Part shown: piece by piece, positions 16,119 to 24,088 of the stretch
Numbering within the stretch: the first letter of the stretch is position 1
Layout: each line of letters opens with the position of its first letter
Origin: Patescibacteria group bacterium UBA1370
GTDB lineage: Bacteria > Patescibacteriota > Microgenomatia > UBA1400 > PJMF01
DNA: 51,801 nt
NCBI GenBank assembly: GCA_002306315.1
Contig: DBRK01000006.1
Location: 1-51,801, forward strand
Reading direction: 5' to 3'
Notes under the pieces: generated by a model
Told to the model about the DNA's origin: nothing
The model's database searches: none
The model's input: the letters and a program-made list of their open reading frames with translations, nothing else
Translations under genes and position numbers: made by a program

Positions 16119-17540
16119 TCAACCGATCGACCCCTCCATCTCGTGATCAATCAAGCGGTTCATCTCCACCGCGTACTCCAACGGTAATTTTTTAACTAAA
16201 TCATCAATAAAACCATTGACGATCATTTTGCTGGCATTTTCCTCGGTGATGCCGCGGCTCATCAGGTAAAAAAGCTGATCCTCGCCGATTTTGGAAACCG
16301 TCGCTTCGTGTTGGACGACGACATCATTGTTGAAGATGCGTTCTAGCGGGTATGTATCGGATCGCGATTGGCCATCGAGAAGCAAGGCATCACAAATCAC
16401 GGTGTTTTTGCTGGCGCGGGCGTTAGGACCGATGTTAATTAAACCCCGGTAACTGGTACGGCCGCCGTCCTTACTGATGGATTTGGAAATGATGCTGGAA
16501 CTAGTGTGCGGCGCCAGGTGAATTGCTTTAGAGCCGGTGTCTTGATGCTGGCCGGCGCCGGCCAAAGCCATCGATAGAGTTTCGCCCCTGGCGCCGCGGC
16601 CGGCTAAGATGAAGCTGGGATACTTCATGGTCACTTTGGAGCCCATGTTAAAGTCAGTCCAGATCATCTCGCCTTCTTCTTCCACAAATGCCCGCTTGGT
16701 AACTAGGTTATAGACATTTTTGTACCAGTTTTGGACAGTCGTGTATTGGCAGCGGGCGTTCTTTTTGACAAAAATTTCCACAACGGCCGAGTGCAGCGAC
16801 CCGGAGGAAAAGTTGGGAGCGGTGCAGCCTTCAATGTAATGTACGCTGGCACCTTCATCAACGATGATTAAAGTCCGTTCAAATTGACCGGCGTTTTGAG
16901 CATTGATGCGGAAGTATGTCTGCAGCGGCAGTTTGACATGCACACCTTTAGGTACATACACAAAAGACCCACCTGACCAGACAGCGGTGTTCAAAGCTGC
17001 AAACTTGTTGTCGCCGCTGGGGATGACTTTGCCAAAATACTCCTTGACCAAATCGGGATATTGGCGGAGACCGTCATCCATTGACAAAAATACTACCCCT
17101 TCTTTTTCGTAAACACTCTTGAGGGAACCGTAAACCACCTCGCTGTCATACTGGGCTTTGACACCGGCCAAAACCGCCTTCTCTGCCTCTGGAATGCCTA
17201 ACCTGTCAAAAGTTTCCTTGACTTCCGGCGGTACTTCATCCCAAGACTTTTTCTGTTCGTCGGTCGCCCGCAGATAATAATGAATTTTGTCAAAATTAAT
17301 TTCGCTCAAATCTGCTCCCCATGTGGGCATCGGCCGTGCTGCAAACTGCTCCAGTGCCCGCAACCGCAGCTTGAGCATCCATGCCGATTCTTCCTTGAGG
17401 TGGGAGATCTCTTCCACCACCTGCCGGCTCAACCCGGGCTTGCTGATAAAAGCGTAATTTTCCGTGGGAAAGTGATAACCATGCTGATATTCATCGCCTG
17501 CCTCAAAACCGCTAGTCTGTTTTTTTGCAAACCTTGCCAT
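16119..17540 (-). CDS. sufB: Fe-S assembly scaffold SufB
   Basis: A full-length 473-residue SufB, the scaffold on which Fe-S clusters form with SufC and SufD. WGADLSEINFDKIHYYLRA is the characteristic N-terminal region, followed by KGVHVKLPLQTYFRIN and YIEGCTAP. VICDALLLDGQSRSDTYP and VQHEATVSKIGEDQLFYLMSRGI lie near the C-terminus. AGGATG precedes the ATG, and the Nudix gene is 19 nt upstream. The mini-SufD follows 14 nt later. Confidence 0.97.
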   Translation of the reverse strand: MARFAKKQTSGFEAGDEYQHGYHFPTENYAFISKPGLSRQVVEEISHLKEESAWMLKLRLRALEQFAARPMPTWGADLSEINFDKIHYYLRATDEQKKSWDEVPPEVKETFDRLGIPEAEKAVLAGVKAQYDSEVVYGSLKSVYEKEGVVFLSMDDGLRQYPDLVKEYFGKVIPSGDNKFAALNTAVWSGGSFVYVPKGVHVKLPLQTYFRINAQNAGQFERTLIIVDEGASVHYIEGCTAPNFSSGSLHSAVVEIFVKKNARCQYTTVQNWYKNVYNLVTKRAFVEEEGEMIWTDFNMGSKVTMKYPSFILAGRGARGETLSMALAGAGQHQDTGSKAIHLAPHTSSSIISKSISKDGGRTSYRGLINIGPNARASKNTVICDALLLDGQSRSDTYPLERIFNNDVVVQHEATVSKIGEDQLFYLMSRGITEENASKMIVNGFIDDLVKKLPLEYAVEMNRLIDHEMEGSIG

Positions 17541-17559
17541 CGCGTCATCCTAAATTAAC

Positions 17560-18123
17560 CTAACAATGACCGCAACCGCCGCAAGCACAACTGTGGTCTT
17601 CTTCATCTTCTTGAACGCAAAGCAGCGCAGTCTCTGCCATCTTTCTGATAAAATCTCCTTGTTCACCACCAAAATTGAATTCGTTCAATTCCTCTAAGCC
17701 AACCCACTCATAATCAGTGTGCTCACTGCTGAGTTTTATTTTGGAGCGGTCAAAACCAAGCGGCAACTCAGCTACCCAACCGGTGATAATGCTATAGACC
17801 TGTCGATCAGATTCAAAAAAAGTATCAAAAAATATCAATGATCCAGTAGTAAAAACGTCTTCCGCCACTGCTACTCCGGTTTCTTCCTTGATCTCCCTGA
17901 CGATGTCGTTGCGGTGCAGACCTTCTTGGGACTCGGCAACCTTCGGCCACTCAGTGTTGCCACCAGGTAGATCCCAGCATCTAGGTCGGGACCTGGAGTT
18001 TTCAGCTCGTTTGAGCAGCAAAACCTGTCCGGCGCTGACCAAAGCTGCTTTCTGCAGCAACTTAACGTTTTCTGTAAGATGATGCCTGGTTTTCTTGACT
18101 CCGGCGTCGCTGTCAGTTTTCAT
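17560..18123 (-). CDS. Nudix hydrolase with Cys-rich C-terminal tail
   Basis: A 187-residue Nudix protein lying between sufC and sufB. The Nudix box is split by a small insert: GGNTEW (54-59) is followed by an extended loop before VREIKEETGV (75-84). The C-terminal eleven residues are HSCACGGCGHC, with C179, C181, C184 and C187 in a Gly-rich setting that could bind a metal or a cluster. The substrate is unknown. It overlaps sufC by 11 nt and is followed 19 nt later by sufB, so it is cotranscribed with the Fe-S assembly genes. The tail and location together hint at a link to Fe-S chemistry, which is an inference. Confidence 0.88.
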   Translation of the reverse strand: MKTDSDAGVKKTRHHLTENVKLLQKAALVSAGQVLLLKRAENSRSRPRCWDLPGGNTEWPKVAESQEGLHRNDIVREIKEETGVAVAEDVFTTGSLIFFDTFFESDRQVYSIITGWVAELPLGFDRSKIKLSSEHTDYEWVGLEELNEFNFGGEQGDFIRKMAETALLCVQEDEEDHSCACGGCGHC

Positions 18124-18877
18124 CGCGGTATCCTTTCACTTCAATAGATTCGGCAAGCTCCCGCCCGCCGCTTTTGGTGATACGGCCATCTTTCATAACA
18201 TGGATGAAATCGGGTTTTAAATACTCCAAAATCCGCTGATAATGGGTAATCACCAGAATTCCCATTTGAAATTGCTCAGCTATCTTTTTCACCCCTTTGG
18301 CAACGTCGCGAATAGCATCGATATCCAAGCCGGAATCAGTTTCATCCAAAATTGCGTATTTAGGCTCCAAGACTGCCATCTGCAAAATTTCCAAACGTTT
18401 TTTCTCGCCACCACTGAAACCTTCATTTAATCCCCGCGTCAGTAGATTTTTGTCCACCCACAGTTCTTCTGCCAATTTTTCCAGATGTTTGCGAAAGTCT
18501 AAGACACTCTGAAACTGTTTGTCCGGCTCCTCTGCAAATCGGGCGTGATGAGCGTGGCGAAGAAAATTCTGAACCTTTACTCCAGGCACTTCCACCGGGT
18601 ACTGAAATGCCAAAAACAGGCCGGCTTTGAGCCGCTCGTCCGGCGCCAACTCAAGCAGGCTTTGACCATCCACCAAAACCCGTGATTTCCCAAAAATTTC
18701 ATATTTGGGGTGACCCATCAGGGCGCTGGCCATACTGGATTTGCCGGAGCCATTCGGACCCATGATAGCGTGCAGTTCCCCCGGCTTGACAATCAAATCC
18801 ACTCCTTTGACCACTTCTTTGCCCTCAACGGCTACCCGCAATGACTTAATTTTTAGAGCTGGTTTTGAGTTACGCAT
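18113..18877 (-). CDS. sufC: Fe-S assembly ATPase SufC
   Basis: A 254-residue ABC-type ATPase of the SufBCD complex. Walker A is GPNGSGKSS, the signature is GFSGGEKKRLEILQM, and Walker B is KYAILDETDSGLD, all as in SufC. I chose ATG at 18877 (MRNSKPALKIKSL) over a TTG 39 nt upstream, because a promoter places the transcript start close to this ATG. It is the first gene of the suf transcript and overlaps the Nudix gene. Confidence 0.95.
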   Translation of the reverse strand: MRNSKPALKIKSLRVAVEGKEVVKGVDLIVKPGELHAIMGPNGSGKSSMASALMGHPKYEIFGKSRVLVDGQSLLELAPDERLKAGLFLAFQYPVEVPGVKVQNFLRHAHHARFAEEPDKQFQSVLDFRKHLEKLAEELWVDKNLLTRGLNEGFSGGEKKRLEILQMAVLEPKYAILDETDSGLDIDAIRDVAKGVKKIAEQFQMGILVITHYQRILEYLKPDFIHVMKDGRITKSGGRELAESIEVKGYRDEN

Positions 18878-18887
18878 AGGCGCAGCA

Positions 18888-18916
18888 ATGATACCACGAA
18901 GCCAGGCTAGTACCAA
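18888..18916 (-). promoter_or_regulatory. suf promoter TTGGTA-N17-TATCAT, leaderless
   Basis: -35 TTGGTA at 18911-18916, 17-nt spacer, -10 TATCAT at 18888-18893, then 10 nt to the sufC ATG. No Shine-Dalgarno exists in the gap. The 159-nt region up to 19037 also holds the start of the divergent NYN gene; I saw no operator there. Confidence 0.65.
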
Positions 18917-19036
18917 ATAAAATTAGGCCCAATAACCAACTGGAGCCTGAAGTTGCATACTCAATTATTACAAGAATCGCATTTTCTTCACACCCGCCAG
19001 GCATAGGCTAGCTGATAATCAACAGAAAGGCAGTCT

Positions 19037-19453
19037 ATGTCTTTATTTACCAGGAAGAAGAAGGTGATCGTAGACGGTGCAAATATCGCCTATCTGCAGC
19101 GGACTCATAATGGTAAACCCCTGGCGGTGAACATCTTTCGGGTAAAGAGGGAACTCGAGAAAAAGAGATTTCTCCCGATTATCATTGTGGACGCCAGCCT
19201 CTATCATGAAGTTGCTGACCAGGATAAGTTTGAAGAGCTGATAGATCTGGGGGAAATTGAACTGGCACCAGATGATACTGATACCGAAACCTTTATCATT
19301 GAAGCCGCCCACAAATACCGGGCTCCGATTATTTCCAACGATCTTTATGAGGAATATCAAGATCAGTACCCCTGGATAGAAGACAGGCGTATTCCATTGG
19401 TTTTATCAGGCGACTTGGAGGTAGAGTTTTATCAGCTGGGAATGGGGTTATAG
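19037..19453 (+). CDS. NYN/Zc3h12a-like ribonuclease domain protein
   Basis: A 138-residue single-domain protein of the PIN-like NYN superfamily, which cleaves RNA with acidic residues and a metal. KVIVDGANIAYLQ (9-21) is the first acidic motif, IIIVDASLYHEV the second, DDTDTETFIIEAA the third and APIISNDLYEEYQ the fourth. AGAAAGG lies 7 nt before the ATG. It is divergent from sufC and convergent with the Nudix gene at 19482, with only 28 nt between the stops and no obvious terminator. The RNA target is unknown. Confidence 0.82.
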   Translation: MSLFTRKKKVIVDGANIAYLQRTHNGKPLAVNIFRVKRELEKKRFLPIIIVDASLYHEVADQDKFEELIDLGEIELAPDDTDTETFIIEAAHKYRAPIISNDLYEEYQDQYPWIEDRRIPLVLSGDLEVEFYQLGMGL

Positions 19454-19481
19454 TAAGTATTGGCGGGGTAATTTTGACTAC

Positions 19482-20036
19482 TCAGCGGCTGGCGCTTAGC
19501 TTGAAAGCCAGCTTCACTTCCTTGCGGACATCTTCGATAGTTTCCAGATCCTCGACTTCTTCTTGGGAAAACCAAGCAATACCGTCGGTTTCCTCTTCAT
19601 TCTGTTTAAAGTCCACGCTGCCAAGCGGATTAAACAAGTATGTGAAACAGAGGTGCTGCTCACAGCCCCTGGACCAAAGCTTGTTGGCCGACCTTTTGTC
19701 CGGGTGAGCACTGTTAATGCGGGCTTGGTAATTTTCCTTACTGATCCAGTGCAGGTTGGTGGCAATCGGTGAAGGAAAATATTCTGATAGATCAGACTCT
19801 ATTAGTTCGTGGACCGGATCATAGGCGGCCACCCGGACGCCGGTTTCTTCAAAAAATTCCCGTTCGGCAGTCTGGTGGGGCAATTCATCTTCGTCGATGT
19901 GGCCGCCGGGAGCCAACCAAAAGCCTAGTTTTTTGTGTTTGACCAGGAGAACTTTGTTATCGTGGATAAGAAAACCGGCGGCAGTGTAGCAGATTTTGGG
20001 ATTGTTGGACAAGGTGGTTGGGAAGGCAGACATCAT
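19482..20036 (-). CDS. Nudix hydrolase
   Basis: A 184-residue Nudix protein. The box is complete: GGHIDEDELPHQTAEREFFEETGV, with G, E, REFFEE and G in the right spacing. LLVKHKKLGFWLAPGG precedes it. The substrate is unknown; the WLAPGGH entry recalls nucleotide-sugar or oxidised-nucleotide hydrolases. The start overlaps the preceding small gene by 4 nt (ATGA), and two adjacent Met codons are possible starts. Confidence 0.92.
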   Translation of the reverse strand: MMSAFPTTLSNNPKICYTAAGFLIHDNKVLLVKHKKLGFWLAPGGHIDEDELPHQTAEREFFEETGVRVAAYDPVHELIESDLSEYFPSPIATNLHWISKENYQARINSAHPDKRSANKLWSRGCEQHLCFTYLFNPLGSVDFKQNEEETDGIAWFSQEEVEDLETIEDVRKEVKLAFKLSASR

Positions 20037-20239
20037 TTTCTATTTGCCTGTTTCGTCGATTCCTGAGCCCACCGATTGTGCCTAGCCTGATCTCGCTGGC
20101 CTTCTGGTGACTCTCTCAGAGCTTTTATCTCAGCCTGAATGCGTGCCCTTTCTTCAGGATCTTTTATTCTTAAGAGTTGTGCATACAGGTCCTGCATTGT
20201 CACTTCAGTTTCTGATACTCTGGGGAGTTGCTCATCCAT
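20033..20239 (-). CDS. Small helical protein, unknown
   Basis: A 68-residue charged protein, MQDLYAQLLRIKDPEERARI and a continuing helix rich in Arg, Glu and Gln. Its MQDL-helix pattern resembles the gene just upstream, so the two may be diverged tandem copies. It overlaps that gene by 8 nt and the Nudix gene by 4 nt, forming a three-gene unit. Confidence 0.6.
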   Translation of the reverse strand: MDEQLPRVSETEVTMQDLYAQLLRIKDPEERARIQAEIKALRESPEGQRDQARHNRWAQESTKQANRK

Positions 20240-20471
20240 TTTGATCTTTCTTGGGTGTTAACCCACTCATAGTTATTCCAGCTCGCTCGTGCTTCCTCCA
20301 TTCTTTCGACTTTCTTAAAGAATTGATTAAGCGTGATAATCTCTTAACCTCACTAGTATTATTCTCAGCTTGTGCCAGCATCATTTCAGCTAACAAATCC
20401 TGCATTCGCTGTTCCAGTTCTGGATCGAAGTGCTTAGATTCTCTATTTTGTGATTGCTCTTCAACTGTCAC
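20232..20471 (-). CDS. Small coiled-coil-like protein, unknown
   Basis: A 79-residue hydrophilic protein starting at GTG 20471; no clear Shine-Dalgarno is seen and an internal start is possible. FDPELEQRMQDLLAEMMLAQAEN, then a basic helix (VKRLSRLINSLRKSKEWRKHER). It is the first gene of the unit with the 68-residue protein and the Nudix hydrolase. No family recognised. Confidence 0.55.
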   Translation of the reverse strand: MTVEEQSQNRESKHFDPELEQRMQDLLAEMMLAQAENNTSEVKRLSRLINSLRKSKEWRKHERAGITMSGLTPKKDQNG

Positions 20472-20493
20472 TCTATACTTTCTAAGCTTAGTT

Positions 20494-21078
20494 CTACAAC
20501 AAACTCATCTGCACACCGGAAGTGTCCTTGGGTGTAAAAGTAAAGTCCACGCTGCACTCGATCAGCCGGTTCCACTTGTTCTTAAACTTCACAAACCCCT
20601 TCTGGAGGCCAAAATCATAGACATCCCTGGTCACTGCCACATCCTGCAGGCAATAATCGCGGAGCCGGTCCAACTGGCCTGTCTGGTAGTACTTGATGGC
20701 ATCAAGACCGTCGCCCGTCTTGCCGATGCCTAACGTTTCCTGAGCTACTGCATCCAAGCCGATCCGGTGGCCGACACTGGCTTTGATCCGTCCCATCAGA
20801 TCCAGGGTAGGAATGCGGCTAATGTCGCCTTGGTAATAATCGGAAAAAGTAGGCATGTCAAAACCGTCAATATTAAATCCCACAATTACATCCGCCTGCT
20901 CCAACAATGGAAAGAGCTTGGGCAGATCTTCCTCATAATACCCCTGCATCTCGCCTTTGCTGCTAAAACCCTCACGGACACAAACTCCGACAAACGAGAT
21001 GCCGAGCCGCTCCGGAAAGTAGCCGCCGACTTCGTCAAAGGTTTTTTTTGTTTCTACATCCAGAATCAACTGCAGCAT
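20494..21078 (-). CDS. DEDD-type 3'-5' exonuclease-like protein (RNase H fold)
   Basis: A 194-residue RNase H-like domain protein resembling the predicted exonuclease of the YprB group. LILDVETKK carries the first Asp/Glu pair, VGFNIDGFDMP the second motif, and YCLQDVAVTRDVYDF the third. I chose ATG at 21078 (MLQLILDVET), since the domain begins there; the longer frame starts with TTG at 21126. No Shine-Dalgarno is visible near either. A clear promoter lies at 21141-21169. The role could be DNA repair or RNA trimming. Confidence 0.85.
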   Translation of the reverse strand: MLQLILDVETKKTFDEVGGYFPERLGISFVGVCVREGFSSKGEMQGYYEEDLPKLFPLLEQADVIVGFNIDGFDMPTFSDYYQGDISRIPTLDLMGRIKASVGHRIGLDAVAQETLGIGKTGDGLDAIKYYQTGQLDRLRDYCLQDVAVTRDVYDFGLQKGFVKFKNKWNRLIECSVDFTFTPKDTSGVQMSLL

Positions 21079-21140
21079 GTTTTTTAAGTAATTAATTGAC
21101 GGACAAAAATGGTTTGCATTTGGCAAACCCAGCAGCTCAC

Positions 21141-21169
21141 ATCATAAACAAAATGCGGGCGGATGACAA
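21141..21169 (-). promoter_or_regulatory. Promoter TTGTCA-N17-TATGAT
   Basis: -35 TTGTCA at 21164-21169 and -10 TATGAT at 21141-21146 with a 17-nt spacer, upstream of the DEDD exonuclease gene. The rest of the 21127-21303 gap holds nothing else I can support. Confidence 0.6.
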
Positions 21170-21303
21170 CTCAGAGGAAGAGATTATTGGTGTGGGCAGG
21201 AAATGTTAACAAAAACGCATAATTGAGTTTCTGCAATGTTGTTTTCAGATGGAACAGCTATCTCGACTTTCGCTAAGACAAACTACTTTGCAGGTTATAC
21301 AAA

Positions 21304-21519
21304 TCAAATGCCATCAATCTCATCATCATAAACATCAAATCCTGGATCCCAGCCGATCGGTGCTTCTTCCAACCCGTGCTTGATTCGCCATCTACGCTCG
21401 TTTACAGCTTTCATTGCCTCTTCTTGCAATTGTTGCATCGTCTTCTTCTTAGGCTCCTGACTATTCTCTTCTGATTCTGTTGGTCCCCCCCCCACGTCTC
21501 TCTGTTGTTCTTGAGTCAT
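21304..21519 (-). CDS. Small acidic protein with a G9 tract in its gene
   Basis: A 71-residue hydrophilic protein of unknown function. GGAGG lies 5 nt before the ATG, which supports expression. The N-terminus is Gln/Glu-rich, the middle is a predicted helix (KTMQQLQEEAMKAVNERRWRIKHG) and the C-terminus is acidic (DVYDDEIDGI). A run of nine G on the coding strand (21485-21493) encodes GlyGlyGly near residue 9-12 and could slip during replication. It lies just downstream of sod. Confidence 0.65.
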   Translation of the reverse strand: MTQEQQRDVGGGPTESEENSQEPKKKTMQQLQEEAMKAVNERRWRIKHGLEEAPIGWDPGFDVYDDEIDGI

Positions 21520-21559
21520 ATCTAACCTCCACTTTAATAAGTTTGATATTATTATATAA

Positions 21560-22168
21560 CTACTCCGTCACCCCCTCATAGCGCCGCTGCACCTCCGGCC
21601 AGCTAATCACGTTCCACCATGCCTCAATGTATTCCGGACGCCGGTTTTGATACTTGAGATAATAAGCGTGCTCCCAGACGTCCAAGCCTAGCACCGGCGT
21701 CCCATTCAACTCGGCTACATCCATGAGGGGATTGTCCTGGTTGGGGGTGCTGGTGACTACCAGTTCGCCATCTGCGGTCACCACCAACCAAGCCCATCCG
21801 GATCCAAACCTGGTAGCAGCCGCCTTGGCAAACTCTTCTTTAAAGTCGGCAAACGATCCAAAGGCTTTTGAGATATGCTCCGCCAGCGCGCCAGTGGGTT
21901 CACCGCCACCATCCGGCGACATAATTTCCCAAAACATGTTGTGGTTATAAAAACCGCCACCGTTATTGCGGACCGCCGGCGGATGTCCGGAAACACCGGC
22001 GAGAATCTCCTCAATATTTTTTCCATCAAGGTCAGTGCCTTTGACCGCTTCATTCAGCTTGTCGGTGTAGGCAGCATGATGTTTGTCATGATGCAATTTC
22101 ATAGTCTCTTCATCGATATGGGGAGCCAGGGCACCGTAATCGTATGGCAGTGGAGGCAATTCAAACAT
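21560..22168 (-). CDS. sod: Fe/Mn superoxide dismutase
   Basis: A 202-residue superoxide dismutase converting superoxide to peroxide and oxygen. FELPPLPYDYGALAPHID is the family start. Metal ligands lie in LHHDKHHAAY, NHNMFW and DVWEHAYYLKYQNRRPEY. The length is normal. Iron or manganese preference cannot be settled by eye. AAAGG precedes the ATG and a good promoter lies about 85 nt upstream. There is no signal peptide, so it is cytoplasmic. Its presence, like SUF, indicates oxygen exposure. Confidence 0.97.
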   Translation of the reverse strand: MFELPPLPYDYGALAPHIDEETMKLHHDKHHAAYTDKLNEAVKGTDLDGKNIEEILAGVSGHPPAVRNNGGGFYNHNMFWEIMSPDGGGEPTGALAEHISKAFGSFADFKEEFAKAAATRFGSGWAWLVVTADGELVVTSTPNQDNPLMDVAELNGTPVLGLDVWEHAYYLKYQNRRPEYIEAWWNVISWPEVQRRYEGVTE

Positions 22169-22252
22169 GGGAACCTTTCCTTGGAAACTTTTACGCTAAC
22201 ATCTAACCAAGCATGGACGGTAATTAGGTAATAGCTCGGTAAGAGTTTTCTA

Positions 22253-22281
22253 AGTGTAACAAATCATGCTAGGTATGACAA
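22253..22281 (-). promoter_or_regulatory. sod promoter TTGTCA-N17-TACACT
   Basis: -35 TTGTCA at 22276-22281, -10 TACACT at 22253-22258. The -35 lies inside an inverted repeat GCTAGG/CCTAGC (22268-22273 with 22292-22297) that could be an operator or an end-of-gene hairpin for the upstream gene. Confidence 0.6.
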
Positions 22282-22292
22282 ATAATATAAGC

Positions 22293-22802
22293 CTAGCGTT
22301 CGGCAACTACAGGCTGGCGGCGGTAAACTTCACTTTGTCGTTCAGAAAATGCTTTAGAAAAAGCTTTGGCTTCCGAAACATTAAATCCATAAACTACGAC
22401 TGTACCGGCAATTTGGGAAATAACCACGCTGGAAACATCGAAAATTTTATCCACAAAAGCTTGGTGGACATGGACACTACTGATTTGATTTAAGGGAATA
22501 GAAAAACTGCTGGAATTAAATCCGGACACCTCGCAATTGATAGTTTTGGCGGTCAACTCAACCGAGGTGTTTTTGGCATGAAGCTTGGCATCAATAACCT
22601 GCCTGATAGCAAACAGGACCATAAAACCAGTGCTTAGCAACAATATCAACCAAGCTACCTCACCTGTGTCCCGTTGCAAGATCAGTGGCAAAATAATCGA
22701 GCTACCCAGAAAAATTATGGTGAAATAAACCGCCGCCTTAGTCAATGAATATATAAAATTATTGACAATAATTGGCAGTGTTTTTTTAACAGTTATCTTC
22801 AT
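22293..22802 (-). CDS. Two-helix membrane protein with PH-like domain
   Basis: A 169-residue protein with two N-terminal membrane helices (about 22-42 and 48-68). A beta-rich cytoplasmic domain follows: SVELTAKTINCEVSGFNSSSFSIPLNQISSVHVHQAFVDKIFDVSSVVIS. This order resembles bacterial PH-domain proteins of the YdbS/bPH2 type. The role is unknown. It starts 3 nt after the YggT-like gene stops, so both are in one transcript. Confidence 0.7.
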   Translation of the reverse strand: MKITVKKTLPIIVNNFIYSLTKAAVYFTIIFLGSSIILPLILQRDTGEVAWLILLLSTGFMVLFAIRQVIDAKLHAKNTSVELTAKTINCEVSGFNSSSFSIPLNQISSVHVHQAFVDKIFDVSSVVISQIAGTVVVYGFNVSEAKAFSKAFSERQSEVYRRQPVVAER

Positions 22803-22805
22803 AGA

Positions 22806-23117
22806 TTATTTCTTCCTGCTGGACCGAAAACCAGTCATGTCCAATACTTCCATTAGGATATAGCCCAGAAAAGCATAGACAAACATGGCAAACAAAGTCG
22901 TGAACTCAATCACATGGCCGCCACTGACCGACGGCGTGGGAAAGGCAAAGAAAAACGGCTCCAGTACCGGGTTGGTGTTTTGGTAAACCCAGCTCACAAA
23001 TTCGGAGCGCGGATTAGCAACCAACAGCTTTAATAAAAACCGCAATGCCAAAAACATTTCCAACAGACTAATCACAAATCTGGCAAAATCCTTGAGGTGG
23101 CGGCTGATTACAAACAT
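22806..23117 (-). CDS. YggT-like small membrane protein
   Basis: A 103-residue membrane protein with two hydrophobic regions (about 10-33 and 70-92). LEMFLALRFLLKLLVANPRSEFVSWVYQNTNPVLEPFFFAFPTP resembles the YggT family core (FLxxRFLLKLLxANPxSPFVxWVYxxTxPLLxPF). GGGG lies about 5 nt before the ATG. Family members affect ion homeostasis or division sites; the role here is unknown. Confidence 0.7.
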   Translation of the reverse strand: MFVISRHLKDFARFVISLLEMFLALRFLLKLLVANPRSEFVSWVYQNTNPVLEPFFFAFPTPSVSGGHVIEFTTLFAMFVYAFLGYILMEVLDMTGFRSSRKK

Positions 23118-23136
23118 ATATTCCCCGTCACAGTTA

Positions 23137-24042
23137 TTATACAGAATCTGCTTGCTCAGGGGGTTGAGATTTCTGAGTATGCTCCTCTGTAATCCGCACC
23201 AGCTCGATCAACCGATCGCGGGCGATGGTTTTCACATACTCCTGGATGGCATCATAACTGACATTGGCTCCCGGTTCTGCGGCTACTGGTTCCGGCATTT
23301 CTGCCCATAGCACCTCTCCTGCCAGAAAACCGGCGGCACCGCTTTCTAAGGCAGCGCGTAGGTTTTCTTTGTATTGTTCATAACCAAAGTTTTCCGGGGA
23401 AAATAACCAAGGTACATCAAGTTCGGCAGTGATAGTCACCGCTGCAATCGGGTCTGCCGGCATCTCCAACGCCAACAGGTCCGCCAGCCTCCGCAAGTCT
23501 TCAATCGCTTCTAACATAGCATCATTGGAACCAGAGGTATTTGAGTCCGACGTCGGCTCTGCTGCTGCCGGCGGCTGATAAATCCGCAACTTCAGGAGCA
23601 GATCAATACCCAGGTGCTGACAATAATCATAGATTTCCGCCACCATTTGGCGTTTTTTCTCAGCCTGCTCCTCTTGAGGATGATAATAAAGCTCCAGTTT
23701 TGCCAAGGCATAATTATTGCTGATGTGCTCCGGACCCCAACTTTCCAATAGCGGTGGCAAGGCCAGTGGATCATAGGCCGGCAAACGCCGCTCCAAACTC
23801 AAAAGTAACCCGCAAGCGGGAGCTTTTTCCATTATCGAGTGAAAGTTGTGTTCCGGGCTGATTATGATTCCACTAGCTTCCGGGGACAATTCCATAGTCA
23901 GCATAGAACTGAGCGTCTGAGCAATCATTAAACCCTGGGGGTCCTGAAGATTCACCTGCAGTCTCTCAGCCAGCTGAGGTATCCGGTCTAACTCGAGAAT
24001 GGCATACATGCCGGTTTTGCCGGCAACAGCTGTCTTCTGCAT
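23137..24042 (-). CDS. TIM-barrel aldolase-like protein (LacD/DUF2090 type)
   Basis: A 301-residue protein resembling class I aldolases of the tagatose-bisphosphate aldolase and DUF2090 group. Evidence is the order: SPEASGIIISPE, ACGLLLSLERR, YALAKLELYYHPQEEQAEKKRQMVAEIYDYCQHLGIDLLLKLRIY (a Lys-x-x-x-x-Tyr-Tyr strand, then helix, then strand), and GAAGFLAGEVLW. The likely Schiff-base lysine is in ALAKLELYY. Confidence is moderate because only short motifs match. TATACT lies 6 nt before ATG. The substrate is unknown. Confidence 0.6.
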   Translation of the reverse strand: MQKTAVAGKTGMYAILELDRIPQLAERLQVNLQDPQGLMIAQTLSSMLTMELSPEASGIIISPEHNFHSIMEKAPACGLLLSLERRLPAYDPLALPPLLESWGPEHISNNYALAKLELYYHPQEEQAEKKRQMVAEIYDYCQHLGIDLLLKLRIYQPPAAAEPTSDSNTSGSNDAMLEAIEDLRRLADLLALEMPADPIAAVTITAELDVPWLFSPENFGYEQYKENLRAALESGAAGFLAGEVLWAEMPEPVAAEPGANVSYDAIQEYVKTIARDRLIELVRITEEHTQKSQPPEQADSV

Positions 24043-24048
24043 GCCTTC

Positions 24049-24054
24049 AGTATA
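24049..24054 (-). promoter_or_regulatory. -10 TATACT, 6 nt before aldolase-like ATG
   Basis: TATACT-GAAGGC-ATG, with the same geometry as the UDG gene. The gap is Shine-Dalgarno-like but lies too close to the start codon. Confidence 0.4.
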
Positions 24055-24088
24055 GCGGAAATGCCAGGTTCAAGGGAGTGGCGTTGGT

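Noticed and set aside
20033..21519. Small-gene cluster as an antitoxin-toxin or phage remnant
   Set aside because: No toxin, integrase or phage domain is recognisable; the proteins are simply small and hydrophilic.
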